Of a DNA stretch of 64,000 nt, positions 33,733 to 42,869 are shown piece after piece. This DNA comes from Gp7-AA10 sp035636095 (GTDB lineage Bacteria; Acidobacteriota; Thermoanaerobaculia; Gp7-AA8): positions 49,113-113,112 of the forward strand of contig DASPZU010000053.1 of the NCBI GenBank assembly GCA_035636095.1, read 5' to 3'. Below the pieces are notes generated by a model. It was not told where the DNA came from. It worked only from the letters and a program-made list of their open reading frames with translations, and did not search any database. Within the stretch, counting starts at the first letter, position 1. Each line of letters opens with the position of its first letter. A program made the translations under genes and the position numbers.

Positions 33733-35303
33733 TATTTCACCGTTCTCAAGACATTGAACTTCATCAGCTCGTGGAAGGTGATGGTCGAATCGAGGTCCTC
33801 GCGGGCCAGGCGCAGCGCCTGATGCATTCCCTCCAGGATCATCTCCATCCAGAACGCCAGCTCGAATTCATTTCTTGCCTGAATGTACTTGCGCGCCGTC
33901 TCGACGAGTTTCGGGATGCGATTCAGCTCGCGGAAATATTCAGCGAATGGCTGCTCGTCCGACAGCGTGATTTTGTTTCCGTCGACGAACCAGGCCAGGA
34001 TGCTGTCGTAGTTCGGCTCACTCTTGGCGTTGGCGCGCGGCTCTTCGCGCTGTTGCGCCTGCGGCTTCTTCACGCGACGGCCGGCGAAGGCGTCGTCCAG
34101 ATCGTCCTGATCCATCTCCATCCCGCGCCGCCCCCCGACGCCCGCGCGCTCGATGGGCGGGAACTTCGTTTCGTACAGCTTGCCGACCGCCGTGCCGATC
34201 AGTTTTCGCGCCACGACCTCCGCCCCCTGCTGCTCGCCTTCGTACACCATCTCCACTTTCCCGGTGATGGCGGGGAGAACCATGGCCAGATCGGAGAGTC
34301 GCGGAAAAACATGGGCGTCACCGGTGAGGGCCGCGCGTCGTTCCAGATTCGATTGCAGCAATTCCATCGCGGAGATGGTGAGCCGGGCCGAGACACCGGA
34401 AGATTGATCGACCAGCTCCGATTCGCGAGCCACGAATGCAATTTGCTCGACCATTTCGCGAACGTAGGGCGGGATCTCGATGGTCGCCTTCCCGCTGCGA
34501 TCGAGCCAGGCCTCCTGATTGGTGATCTGCAACGCGGTCTGCAAACTCTGCGGATAATGCGTCAGGATCTGCGAATCGATGCGGTCCTTCAGCGGCGTGA
34601 TGATGTTTCCGCGGCTGGTGTAGTCCTCCGGATTGGCGCTGAAGACCAGCACCACGTCCATCGGAATCCGCACCGGAAAACCGCGGATCTGCAGATCGCG
34701 CTCTTCCAGAATGTTGAGCAGCGCCACCTGAATGCGGGGCGCAAGATCGGGAAGCTCGTTGATCGCGAAGATGCCTCGATTCGTGCGCGGGATGATCCCG
34801 TAGTGGATGACCTCCTCATCGGCATACGTCAGCCGCTGATTGGCGGCTTTGATCGGATCGATGTCGCCGACCAGATCGGCAACGGTGACATCGGGAGTGG
34901 CGAGCTTCTCGCGATAGCGCTCGTCGCGGTGCATCCACGTGATGGGCAGGTCGTCGCCTTTCTCGGCCGCCAGCCGGCGGCACCGCTTGCAGGCCGCCTG
35001 CAGCGGTGAGTCGTTGATTTCGCAACCCTCGATGACCGGAATGCGCTCGTCGAGCAGCGAGGTCAGCGAGCGGAGAATTCGCGTCTTGGCCTGACCGCGA
35101 AGACCGAGCAGGATGATGTCGTGTTTGGACAGGATGGCGTTGTGCAGCGCCGGAATGACCGTGCGATCGTAGCCGTGGATGCCTGGAAAGATTTTTTCTC
35201 TTCGGGCGATCTTGGCCAGCAGGTTCTCGCGCATTTCATCTTTGACGGATCGGACGCGGTAACCGGAGTTACGCAGCTCGCCGAGCCTATGGATAGCGGT
35301 CAT
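33732..35303 (-). CDS. MoxR/ChlI-type AAA+ ATPase
   Basis: 523 residues. Walker A-like LLGLRGQAKTR lies at about residues 67-77. A conserved CKRCRRLAAEKGDD segment follows, and AINELPDL stands at the Walker B position with Asn in place of the usual Asp. Sensor 1 is FSANPEDY. After residue 390 comes a charged linker (GRRVKKPQAQQREEPRANAK) and a helical C-terminal domain. This is the COG1239-like branch that partners VWA proteins, here encoded two genes downstream. The start overlaps the pth stop by 4 bp, so the genes form one operon. Confidence 0.88.
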   Translation of the reverse strand: MTAIHRLGELRNSGYRVRSVKDEMRENLLAKIARREKIFPGIHGYDRTVIPALHNAILSKHDIILLGLRGQAKTRILRSLTSLLDERIPVIEGCEINDSPLQAACKRCRRLAAEKGDDLPITWMHRDERYREKLATPDVTVADLVGDIDPIKAANQRLTYADEEVIHYGIIPRTNRGIFAINELPDLAPRIQVALLNILEERDLQIRGFPVRIPMDVVLVFSANPEDYTSRGNIITPLKDRIDSQILTHYPQSLQTALQITNQEAWLDRSGKATIEIPPYVREMVEQIAFVARESELVDQSSGVSARLTISAMELLQSNLERRAALTGDAHVFPRLSDLAMVLPAITGKVEMVYEGEQQGAEVVARKLIGTAVGKLYETKFPPIERAGVGGRRGMEMDQDDLDDAFAGRRVKKPQAQQREEPRANAKSEPNYDSILAWFVDGNKITLSDEQPFAEYFRELNRIPKLVETARKYIQARNEFELAFWMEMILEGMHQALRLAREDLDSTITFHELMKFNVLRTVK

Positions 35304-35902
35304 GTTGTCTCGGGATTTTCGGATTCGGACTCGGAATCGCGGTTGAACTCATTCATGGCCCGTTTCAGATCGCCGCGAGCGAAGAGGACCAACGCGTCGA
35401 CGGCGCGTTCGAGGCTGCGGTTGATGATGGGCAGCTCGCTCTTCTCGAAATTGTCGAGGACGTAATCGCGCAGCCGGCCGACCTCCGCATAATTCGCACC
35501 GCGCACGCCGCATCGTAAGCGCGGGAAGCTCTCGCTGGCAAGAGAGGCAACCACCGACCGCATGCCGTTGTGCGTGCCCGATGAGCCACGCTCGCGGATG
35601 CGCAACTTGCCGAGGGGAAGATCGACGTCGTCGCTGACGATGATCAGATCATGCAACACATCCACATAGGCGTCGGTGAGCAGCTTCACAGCATCGCCGG
35701 AGCGGTTCATGAACGTCAGCGGCTTGGCCACCATGACCGCCCCTCCCGCCACCCTCCCCAATCCGGTGAGCGCCTCCTTCTCGTGTTTGCCGATGTCGAT
35801 GCGAAATTTTTCCGCAAATGCGTCGGCGATCATCCAGCCCACGTTATGCCGGCTGCGCACATACTCGGGGCCGGGATTGCCTAATCCGACGATCAGCTTC
35901 AC
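35300..35902 (-). CDS. pth: Peptidyl-tRNA hydrolase
   Basis: 200 residues, close to the typical length. The catalytic histidine H19 is in NPGPEYVRSRHNVGW. VAKPLTFMNRSGDAV, VSDDVDLPLGKLRIR and GSSGTHNGMRSV are all conserved in Pth. It recycles peptidyl-tRNAs released during abortive translation. The start is a GTG at 35902. The C-terminus is extended by about 10 acidic/serine residues (DSESESENPE). It is first in the operon with the MoxR and VWA genes. Confidence 0.96.
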   Translation of the reverse strand: MKLIVGLGNPGPEYVRSRHNVGWMIADAFAEKFRIDIGKHEKEALTGLGRVAGGAVMVAKPLTFMNRSGDAVKLLTDAYVDVLHDLIIVSDDVDLPLGKLRIRERGSSGTHNGMRSVVASLASESFPRLRCGVRGANYAEVGRLRDYVLDNFEKSELPIINRSLERAVDALVLFARGDLKRAMNEFNRDSESESENPETT

Positions 35903-35953
35903 GCGCGAAGCGTAGCGGGCTGGTCAAAAAAATGCATTAGTAGCAATCGATCC

Positions 35954-37078
35954 ATGGCCGAACGCATCGTAGTCATCGACGATAACGCCAACGATCTGCA
36001 AGTCATCCGCCGCGTGCTGGAACGCAACGGCTATGTCGTGAGCACCGCCACCTCGGGAGAGGATGGCATCGCCCTCGGATCGGGCATTCCGCCGGACGCG
36101 TTCGTGGTCGACTACCGCATGCCCGGCATGGACGGCTTCCAGGTGGCGCGGCGGATCAAATCGGACCCGCAACTGCGGACCATTCCGGTCCTCATGCTCA
36201 CCGGCGCGGACGTCGCCCGCACCATCGCCGAGGGCCTGAACGCCGGCGCGGATGACTTCGTGACCAAAGGCTCGGAGAACGAAGTGCTGCTGGCGCGTCT
36301 GCGCGCGCTGCTGCGCGTGAAGGCCTATCAGGATCAGCTCCGCAAGCTGAATCATCAGATCACGCGCGACCTGCAGATCGCGCGGCGCGTGCAGGAAGCG
36401 CTGGTCCCGTCAGGCGCCTTTCGCGTGCCGTGCCTGGAAATCCGATCGGCGTACATTCCCAGCGAAACGCTGTCCGGCGATTTTTATGACTATTTTGTGC
36501 ATGATAATATGATGTATCTTTTTGTGGCCGACGTTTCCGGCCACGGGCTGCCGGCGGCGATTCTGGTGTCGCTGCTCAAGAGTTACATTCACACCGAGGC
36601 CGATCCGAATACACGGCTCTCGGATCTGATGTCGCGGCTCAACGATTTTCTCTTCAGCGTCAGCCTGCCCACGCAGTACGCCACCGCGCAGCTCTTCCGC
36701 ATCGACACTTCCGGAAACCTCTGCTACGCCAACGCCGCCCATCCCGGATTCCTGCTCTATCAGCGCCAATGCGGCAAGACGACCTTCCTCGAAGATCCCA
36801 GCCCGCTCCTCGGAGCGATGCCGCGGATGGCCTATGACGAGCGGGCGCTCAAAGTCGCGTCGGGCGATACGCTGTTCGTCTACACCGATGGAGTCACCGA
36901 TCGACGGACTGTCAACGGCGAGTTCTACTCCATCGATCGGGTGGCGAATTTGCTGGAGCAGAATCGCGATGCCGACCTCAGCACGATCTACGATGCCATC
37001 TACAGCGACGTGAGCCAGTTCTCCGCGACCGACGAATTCAAGGACGACATCGCGTTCGTCGTGACGCGCTTCCACTGA
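35954..37078 (+). CDS. Response regulator with SpoIIE-type PP2C phosphatase output
   Basis: 374 residues. The receiver domain is residues 1-120 with phospho-acceptor D54 (FVVDYRMPGMDGF), acidic VIDDN at the start and the conserved lysine in FVTKGS. A short coiled-coil linker follows. The PP2C/SpoIIE phosphatase domain (about 160-373) has metal-binding GDFYD and DVSGHGLPAA, and FVYTDGVTDRR. RsbU/RsbP-like proteins dephosphorylate anti-anti-sigma factors in partner-switching. No anti-anti-sigma gene is nearby. Codons between GDFYD and DVSGHG (nt 36481-36529) are strikingly AT-rich. Confidence 0.94.
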   Translation: MAERIVVIDDNANDLQVIRRVLERNGYVVSTATSGEDGIALGSGIPPDAFVVDYRMPGMDGFQVARRIKSDPQLRTIPVLMLTGADVARTIAEGLNAGADDFVTKGSENEVLLARLRALLRVKAYQDQLRKLNHQITRDLQIARRVQEALVPSGAFRVPCLEIRSAYIPSETLSGDFYDYFVHDNMMYLFVADVSGHGLPAAILVSLLKSYIHTEADPNTRLSDLMSRLNDFLFSVSLPTQYATAQLFRIDTSGNLCYANAAHPGFLLYQRQCGKTTFLEDPSPLLGAMPRMAYDERALKVASGDTLFVYTDGVTDRRTVNGEFYSIDRVANLLEQNRDADLSTIYDAIYSDVSQFSATDEFKDDIAFVVTRFH

Positions 37079-37131
37079 TTGAAAATTCAGGCGCGGCGAA
37101 TGCACCGCAGGCCTCCGGAAAGGAGGTTCAC

Positions 37132-37359
37132 ATGAGACGCCTGATCAGCAGCCTCGTCATGGTTCAGCTGGCCCTCGCAATCCCGGCCACGGCATTGACC
37201 AAAGCCGAAAAGGAAGCGAAGCACCAGTGCCGCGTCACCTACAACGCGGAAAAGAAAGAGGCGGGCAAGCTCGGCACGCACCGCGCGCGCGTCGACGCCA
37301 AACGCGACGCCAAGAAGAAGTACAACGCGTGCGTCGAAAATGCGACGCGCAAGCCCTGA
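37132..37359 (+). CDS. Small exported lysine-rich protein
   Basis: 75 residues. The signal peptide is MRRLISSLVMVQLALAIPAT then A. The mature part is a charged helix with two cysteines (HQCRVTYN and YNACVENA) spaced about 33 residues apart, which could form one disulphide or clip a helical hairpin. A textbook Shine-Dalgarno AAGGAGG lies 6 nt before the ATG. The family is not recognised; small Lys/Ala-rich periplasmic proteins of this type are often annotated as hypothetical. Confidence 0.75.
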   Translation: MRRLISSLVMVQLALAIPATALTKAEKEAKHQCRVTYNAEKKEAGKLGTHRARVDAKRDAKKKYNACVENATRKP

Positions 37360-37390
37360 CCTCGATGCCCCTCACCGCCCGGGAGGGGCG

Positions 37391-38458
37391 CTACGCAATC
37401 TTTTGCAGCATCTCCACCGCCTGCGGCTTCTTCTCGTACTTCACATCCGTGGCGGCGATCTTCTCGAGATACGGGCGGGCGCGATCCTTGTCGTTCTGCT
37501 TCATGTGCGTCCGCGCCAGCCAGAACCACGTATCGACCAGATATTCGTTCTCGCTGAAGCGATGCGTCTGAATCGCCCGCTCGAACGACTTCACGGCGTC
37601 GTCGTACCGCTGCTGCGCGTAATAGATCCGACCGAGATGCGTCAGGGCATCGAAGAAATCGTAGGAATGCTGCTCCACGCTCTCCAGCACTCGGCGGTAA
37701 TACCCCTCGGCCGTCTCGAGCTCGCGTCGATCGAAATAAATTGCACCGCAGAACAAGAGCGCGTTCCGATAAAAGTACGAATTGAAAAATGGCTGATGCG
37801 CGTCGAAGAGATGCAGCGCTTCCTGAAAAAGATGCAGGGCCTCGGCCTCGTCGCCCAGCGCGTACGAGTTGAGCGCCTTCAACGCCAGCGCCTGCGCCGT
37901 GACATTCGAATTGTGCGAATAGCGCAGCGACTGCTCGTGAAGCTGCTTGGCCTTGGCGTAATCGCGATCGCCATGCGAGAGATGGCCGAGCATGACGTAC
38001 GACTTGTACTTGATGTCGTTGGCCTCGTCCGATTCCTCGGATGCGCACGCGTCGCTGAATCCATCGCGCGCGGTCGCGACGTCGCCGGCGTACAACGCTG
38101 CCACGGCGCGGTAGTACGTGGCCTCGAGTTTGGTGAGCACGCTGCTGCGTTCGCTCGCGAGCTGATCGATGAAACGCGTCACGAGCTGCGCCAGAATGCG
38201 ATTGTCGTTGGTGGCATCGACGATGAAGTTGTGCAGATAGACCAGCCGGTTCTCGAGGATGCGCATCATCTCCAGCATGATGGTGATGCGATCGCCGTCG
38301 CTGGTGGCAGTCTTGAACAGCGCGGCCAGTTGCTTCTGCAGATCGTTGTATTCGTGGTCGTACAGCCGCGCGCGGGCGTCGGAGAGCTCGCTGGTTTCAT
38401 TCTGCAGCCGCGACTCCAGCGCTACACGTTGATCGACAAGTTGTTTGACGTCTCCCAT
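37391..38458 (-). CDS. TPR repeat protein
   Basis: 355 residues from ATG 38458. An N-terminal coiled coil (VDQRVALESRLQNETSELSD, residues about 8-55) is followed by at least five TPR-like units (AKAKQLHEQSLRYSH, EALHLFQEALHLF, AEGYYRRVLESVEQ, DAVKSFERAIQTH). Aromatic residues at the TPR packing positions are well kept. No signal peptide is seen, so it is presumably a cytoplasmic scaffold. It lies 11 bp downstream of rnr in the same direction. Longer in-frame starts run antisense to rnr and are Arg-rich, so they are rejected. Confidence 0.82.
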   Translation of the reverse strand: MGDVKQLVDQRVALESRLQNETSELSDARARLYDHEYNDLQKQLAALFKTATSDGDRITIMLEMMRILENRLVYLHNFIVDATNDNRILAQLVTRFIDQLASERSSVLTKLEATYYRAVAALYAGDVATARDGFSDACASEESDEANDIKYKSYVMLGHLSHGDRDYAKAKQLHEQSLRYSHNSNVTAQALALKALNSYALGDEAEALHLFQEALHLFDAHQPFFNSYFYRNALLFCGAIYFDRRELETAEGYYRRVLESVEQHSYDFFDALTHLGRIYYAQQRYDDAVKSFERAIQTHRFSENEYLVDTWFWLARTHMKQNDKDRARPYLEKIAATDVKYEKKPQAVEMLQKIA

Positions 38459-38469
38459 CGTCAACAATT

Positions 38470-40671
38470 TTATCGCTGTTGACGGGTTGCAATTGGAGAG
38501 CCAGCGACCTCGAGCATACGGAACTCGATCTGATGGCGGTCCTCGTCGATCGATTTGACCTCGATCAGGACGTGGTCGCCGAGGCGCAACTCGCGGTTGG
38601 TGGACTCGCCGCGGAGGCGGTGCTCCTTCTCGCGAAATTGCCAGTAGTCGCCGCCGACGGTCGCGATGGGCACCATCCCCTGCACGAAGATCGCATCCAG
38701 CTCGACGAACACGCCGAACGGCATGACGCCGGTGATCATGCCGGTGAACTTCTGGCCGACTTTGTCGCGCATGAAGATGACCTTCTTCCACTCCAGCACT
38801 TCGCGCTCGGCCTCCTCAGCGCGCCGCTCGCGATCGCTCGACTGCATGGCATAGAGCGGATGCGCGCGCGCGACGCGATCGAGCTTCTCGCCGTGCAGTG
38901 GTCCGCCGGCAATCAACTCCGCCAGCCGGCGATGCACGATCAGATCGGGATAACGCCGGATCGGCGAAGTGAAGTGGCAATAGTGCTCGAGCCCCAGCGC
39001 AAAGTGGCCGAGATCTTCCTCGGAGTAGAAGGCACGCTTCATCGACCGCAGGATGATGTTGGTGAGAAAGCGCTCCTCCGGAGTCCCGGCAACAGCTTTC
39101 AGAATGCGCTGCAATTCGCCGGGGCGGATCTCCTCCACATTGCCGCGCAACTTCAGCTTGAACTCGGCAAGGATCTCGCGCAGGTCCTCGAGCCGGCGCG
39201 GATCGGGTTGCTGATGCACGCGGAAGATCCCGGGCTGGTTCGCGAAGACCAGCTCGGTCGCGACCATCTCGTTGGCGGCCAGCATGAATTCTTCGATGAG
39301 GCGATGCGCGACGTTGCGCTCCATGGCCTGGATCGATTCGATCTCGCCGCTCTCGCCCAGGAGCACGTCGGCTTCGGGGAGATCGAAGTCGATCGAGCCG
39401 CGTGCCTCGCGCCGTGCGCGCAGCACTTCGAAGAGGGCGTACATGCGCTCGAAGTCGGGAAGGAGATAGGCGTAGCGCTCGCGAACCGCCGCCGAGGTCG
39501 GCGGCGCCCCACTCAGAATCGCGGCCACGTCGGTGTACGTCATCCGCTCTTTGGTGCGGATCACTGACTTGTAGACTTTGCGATCGACGAAGCGACCGCG
39601 CTTGTCGATCTCCATGTCGATCGAGAAGGTGAGGCGATCGACGCGCGGATTGAGCGAGCAGATTCCGTTCGACAATCGCTCCGGCAGCATCGGCACGGCC
39701 CGGCCGGGAAAGTAGACCGACGTGCCGCGCTCGAACGCTTCCTCATCGAGCACGCTCCGCTCTTTCACGTAGTGCGCGACGTCGGCGATGTGGACGCCGA
39801 GGAGATAGTTGCCGTTGGGGAGGATGCGGACTTCGACGGCGTCGTCGAAATCCTTGGCGGTCTCGCCGTCGATGGTGACGATATTGCGCTCGCGAAGATC
39901 GACGCGCTTGGCGATCTGGTCCGATGAAACTTCGAGCGGGACCTCGTCGGCGGCGCGCAGGACTTCGTTGGGGAAGTTGTGCGGAATGTGCAACTTACGG
40001 ATCACAACTTCGATGTCGACGCCGGGATCGCCGATGAACCCGAGGCGCTCCACGACGCGGCCGCGGGCGAGGTTGCTGGAGCGATCGGGATAGCGATCGA
40101 TCTCCACATTCACCATCTCGCCGTCTTTCGCGTCGAGGGTGGCATCCTTGTCGATGAGAATGTCGTGATCGAGACGAACGTCGAACGGAATCACGAACGG
40201 GGCGTTGGGATCGTCATGAAAACGCCCCACCACGTTGCGATGCGCGCGGCGCAGGACCTGCGTGACTTCGCCGACGATGACGTCGCGGTTATGGAGCTTG
40301 CGATAGGCGGGACGTTTCTTGTCGACCCGTACGACGACCAGGTCGCCGTTCATGGCGCCCTTCATCGACCGGCGATCGATGTAGACGTCGAGCTCTTTGT
40401 CGCCGCCGGCGACGGTGCCGTAGCCGTCGGGATGGACGCGCACGCGACCGGCGTGATAGGGCGTGAATTCGAGAAGCGAGTAGCGCTTGCCGCGAACGGC
40501 GATGATGATGCCTTCGCTTGCCAGGGCATCGATGGCGCGCTCGACTTCATCGCGCGAGGCGTCGGGAAAGTCGAGGCGATCGTAGATGTCCTTGACGCCG
40601 AGAAGACGATTGCCGCGCTGGCGGAGAAGATCGACGATGGCCTGCTGCAGGTCGGTGCGGTAAGGAAGCAT
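38470..40671 (-). CDS. rnr: Ribonuclease R (RNB family 3'-5' exoribonuclease)
   Basis: 733 residues. An N-terminal winged-helix domain (HTH_12-like, about 1-70) is followed by cold-shock domains (GRVRVHPDGYGTVAGG) and the RNB catalytic domain. RNB motifs include TIDGETAKDFDDAVEV, with the metal-binding aspartates, and HFTSPIRRYPDLIVHR. A C-terminal S1 domain (KFTGMITGVMPFGVFVELDA) completes the family layout. It degrades structured RNA processively. A REP-like palindrome is read in frame at 39487-39512 (peptide SGAPPTSAA). Confidence 0.95.
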   Translation of the reverse strand: MLPYRTDLQQAIVDLLRQRGNRLLGVKDIYDRLDFPDASRDEVERAIDALASEGIIIAVRGKRYSLLEFTPYHAGRVRVHPDGYGTVAGGDKELDVYIDRRSMKGAMNGDLVVVRVDKKRPAYRKLHNRDVIVGEVTQVLRRAHRNVVGRFHDDPNAPFVIPFDVRLDHDILIDKDATLDAKDGEMVNVEIDRYPDRSSNLARGRVVERLGFIGDPGVDIEVVIRKLHIPHNFPNEVLRAADEVPLEVSSDQIAKRVDLRERNIVTIDGETAKDFDDAVEVRILPNGNYLLGVHIADVAHYVKERSVLDEEAFERGTSVYFPGRAVPMLPERLSNGICSLNPRVDRLTFSIDMEIDKRGRFVDRKVYKSVIRTKERMTYTDVAAILSGAPPTSAAVRERYAYLLPDFERMYALFEVLRARREARGSIDFDLPEADVLLGESGEIESIQAMERNVAHRLIEEFMLAANEMVATELVFANQPGIFRVHQQPDPRRLEDLREILAEFKLKLRGNVEEIRPGELQRILKAVAGTPEERFLTNIILRSMKRAFYSEEDLGHFALGLEHYCHFTSPIRRYPDLIVHRRLAELIAGGPLHGEKLDRVARAHPLYAMQSSDRERRAEEAEREVLEWKKVIFMRDKVGQKFTGMITGVMPFGVFVELDAIFVQGMVPIATVGGDYWQFREKEHRLRGESTNRELRLGDHVLIEVKSIDEDRHQIEFRMLEVAGSPIATRQQR
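39487..39512. repeat. REP-like palindrome inside rnr
   Basis: On the minus strand it reads GTGGGGCGCCGCCGACCTCG followed by GCGGCG. This is nearly identical to the second unit at 9409-9452. It encodes SGAPPTSAA between AAIL and VRERYAYLLP of RNase R. Confidence 0.65.
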
Positions 40672-40673
40672 CG

Positions 40674-40701
40674 GTCAGCGGCCTGAAGGCCGCCGCTACA
40701 C
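40674..40701. repeat. REP-like hairpin between fis-like and rnr genes
   Basis: On the minus strand it begins GTGTAGCGGCGGCCTTCAGG and continues CCGCTGAC, forming a GCGGCC-TTCA-GGCCGC type stem. It supplies the TAG stop codon of the Fis-like gene (GTG TAG) and ends 2 bp before the rnr start codon. Confidence 0.75.
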
Positions 40702-41001
40702 CCGGCGCGGTTTATTTTTGGGCGTTGGTGCGGACACGCGCTTGGCCGACAGGCGCCTCCGCGACGGCCGGATCGATTCCGCGAAGCCATTCAGCATCGT
40801 CTGTGTGCGCAATTTGTTGTGCAGCGTGTTGCGGTGGACCCCGAGAGCCTTCGACGCCTGCGTCACATTTCCGCGGCTGGCAGACATGGCGGCCACGATG
40901 TACTTTCCTTCGAACGCCTCGACTGCCTGCTCTAAGGTGATGCCGTTTCCAATTAATTCACGAATGATCTGATTCAGCCGATCATCGATACTGCTCACCA
41001 T
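40696..41001 (-). CDS. Fis family (HTH_8) DNA-binding regulator
   Basis: 101 residues. The C-terminal helix-turn-helix YIVAAMSASRGNVTQASKAL then GVHRNTLHNKL (about residues 34-66) is the HTH_8 domain of Fis and NtrC-type regulators. A basic tail (SIRPSRRRLSAKR...PKNKPRRV) follows and is unusual for Fis. No AAA or receiver domain is attached. It is probably a nucleoid-associated or global regulator. The last codon and stop come from the adjacent REP-like repeat, so the natural C-terminus may have been altered. Confidence 0.82.
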   Translation of the reverse strand: MVSSIDDRLNQIIRELIGNGITLEQAVEAFEGKYIVAAMSASRGNVTQASKALGVHRNTLHNKLRTQTMLNGFAESIRPSRRRLSAKRVSAPTPKNKPRRV

Positions 41002-41057
41002 AGAACGTCCTCTGGTCGAAGAATTTAGGAGAGCGGGATTCTACACCTGCGCCCGAA

Positions 41058-42806
41058 TCAGAATTCAAGTGAAATTTGGCTCCGTGAAAAAAATTTTTTC
41101 GTGCCCCGTCTCTTGACAAATCGCGATGAAAGGAGCATGCGAACAATCGCGATGGCCGTCAGCGCGATTCCGACCATCAACGATCGCGGACGATAGCGCC
41201 ACGTGATGGCGTGATGCCCGGCGCGAACGCGAACGGATCGAAAGACGCCATCGAGCTCGGACGTCGCGCGAATTCCATCGACATCGACGCTCCAGTCGGT
41301 GGCCAGCTGCTGGGTGACTACCACAATTCCGTCGCGCGGCGCGTCGATGACCACGTGCGCGGCGCTGGTGGTCATTGCCAGCACCGATGCGCGCCCGATC
41401 TGGCCCGCGGAATCGCGGAAGTAGGCCATCGGAAGGGCATTGGGATTGCGACGCACCACCACTGCGCTCCCTTCGCTGGTCAAAATGTAAGCGATGGACA
41501 TGCGATCGAGCGCATCGCGGCGCTCCAGGGCCACTGAATACGCGTTGGTGTACGACTCCGAGACGATCGGGGCGGCGGTCCAGGCGTCGAAGCGGCGCTC
41601 GAAGAGGTTCAGATAGCCCGCGATCCAGGCGCGGCGGTCGAGCGCCCGAAGTTTCGGCGGAATCAGTCGCGCGATCTTTCCGTCGCGGCCGATCAGGGAC
41701 GAATACGGAACGCTCGGATTGAACGGAGCGCTCTGCAGCAGCGGCGCAACGCGCGGAACGAGGTCGACGATGATGCAGGCGATGGCGATCATCGCGATCC
41801 ACGGAAAGCGCTCGACGCGCCGAAAGCCGATCACGGCCAGCGCCGCGATGGCCAGAGCACCGAGCGGCACGACGCGGGCAGGATAGCGAATGATGGTCAG
41901 CGGAAGTCGCGTCAGCAGCTCGCCGCTTCCGGCGGAAATCACGACGCTGAACGCCAGAAGCAGCAGCCAGCCTCGCGCGCGTCGATCCCAGATTCCCATC
42001 AGCGCCAGCAACGCCGGCACGATGCCGAGGTAGACGATCGGAATGAATTGCTGATGCGTCATTGCGTCCGGCACGACCATGCGCAGCCAATCGCTGAAGG
42101 CCATCGAGTCACGCAGGACCTCCTCGCGCGGGACATTGCCGGCGCGGTCGCTGCCCGCGATGATTGCCAGAAACGGGATGAGCTGAATCGACGCCAGACA
42201 GAAAGCGGTCAACGCGATGTCGACGAGGTTTTTTCGGCGGATCAGCGCAAACATCACCGCGCCGGCCGCCGCGAAGAACGGCTCACCCGCCAGAAACGAC
42301 ATCGCGATGGCGGTGGCGCTGAACATCGGGCCGATATCCGACATCGCGCACCACAGAACCAGAGGCAGCCATGCGAATGTGGTGAGATTGTTGGAGATAT
42401 CGAGCATGGACAGGGTGGGACCGAACAGCATCAGCATCAGCGCGCCGATGAACGCGGCGCGCGGCGATCCGATCCGCGAGAAGAGCAGAAACGCGCCGAA
42501 ACCGAGGAGCACCAGGTGCAGGAAAAGGAAGAGGGTGTACGCCGTCGCGAAGGGCAGGACGAGAAAGATCCACGCCGGCGGATAGAAAACACCGGTCTGC
42601 GGATTGGCGAGCCACGGCTCGCCCGACGCGTTGTAGGGATTCCAGAGCGGCAGCCGAAAATGCCGCAGCTCGTCGGCCGTGAAGTACCGCAGCGGCTGGA
42701 AGTAATCGCTGTGATCACGGAAGGTCAGCACCTCGCCGCGAAAGAGAGGACGCGCGAACATGGCCAGGGCCAGGACGGTGAGGCAGGCGAACGCAGCGCC
42801 CGTCAT
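41058..42806 (-). CDS. YfhO-like polytopic membrane protein (GT-C type)
   Basis: 582 residues with about 11-12 hydrophobic spans. A large first loop contains FRDHSDYFQPLRYFTADELR and LPLWNPYNASGEPWLANPQT. These patterns match the YfhO family of GT-C-like membrane glycosyltransferases. A soluble beta-rich segment lies near the C-terminus (about 460-540). In Bacillus YfhO participates in lipoteichoic acid glycosylation; the role here is unknown. The ATG is the last ATG of the GTCATCCTGAG palindrome (42802-42869), so this gene's start comes from a repeat. Confidence 0.78.
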   Translation of the reverse strand: MTGAAFACLTVLALAMFARPLFRGEVLTFRDHSDYFQPLRYFTADELRHFRLPLWNPYNASGEPWLANPQTGVFYPPAWIFLVLPFATAYTLFLFLHLVLLGFGAFLLFSRIGSPRAAFIGALMLMLFGPTLSMLDISNNLTTFAWLPLVLWCAMSDIGPMFSATAIAMSFLAGEPFFAAAGAVMFALIRRKNLVDIALTAFCLASIQLIPFLAIIAGSDRAGNVPREEVLRDSMAFSDWLRMVVPDAMTHQQFIPIVYLGIVPALLALMGIWDRRARGWLLLLAFSVVISAGSGELLTRLPLTIIRYPARVVPLGALAIAALAVIGFRRVERFPWIAMIAIACIIVDLVPRVAPLLQSAPFNPSVPYSSLIGRDGKIARLIPPKLRALDRRAWIAGYLNLFERRFDAWTAAPIVSESYTNAYSVALERRDALDRMSIAYILTSEGSAVVVRRNPNALPMAYFRDSAGQIGRASVLAMTTSAAHVVIDAPRDGIVVVTQQLATDWSVDVDGIRATSELDGVFRSVRVRAGHHAITWRYRPRSLMVGIALTAIAIVRMLLSSRFVKRRGTKKFFSRSQISLEF

Positions 42807-42869
42807 CCTGAGCCGCGAAGACGGCGAAGGATCTCGTTCACTGAGATCCTTCGCTTCGCTCAGGATGAC
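42802..42869. repeat. GTCATCCTGAG palindrome, copy 1
   Basis: The left arm starts GTCATCCTGAGCCGCGAAGA and continues to GGATCTC. The right arm is GAGATCCTTCGC...CTCAGGATGAC. Its 5' GTCAT provides the start codon of the YfhO-like gene (ATG 42806, reverse). Its right end provides the TCC TGA that terminates the M20 peptidase gene (42860). The first 34 bases reappear in inverted orientation in copy 2 (52857-52937). Confidence 0.88.
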
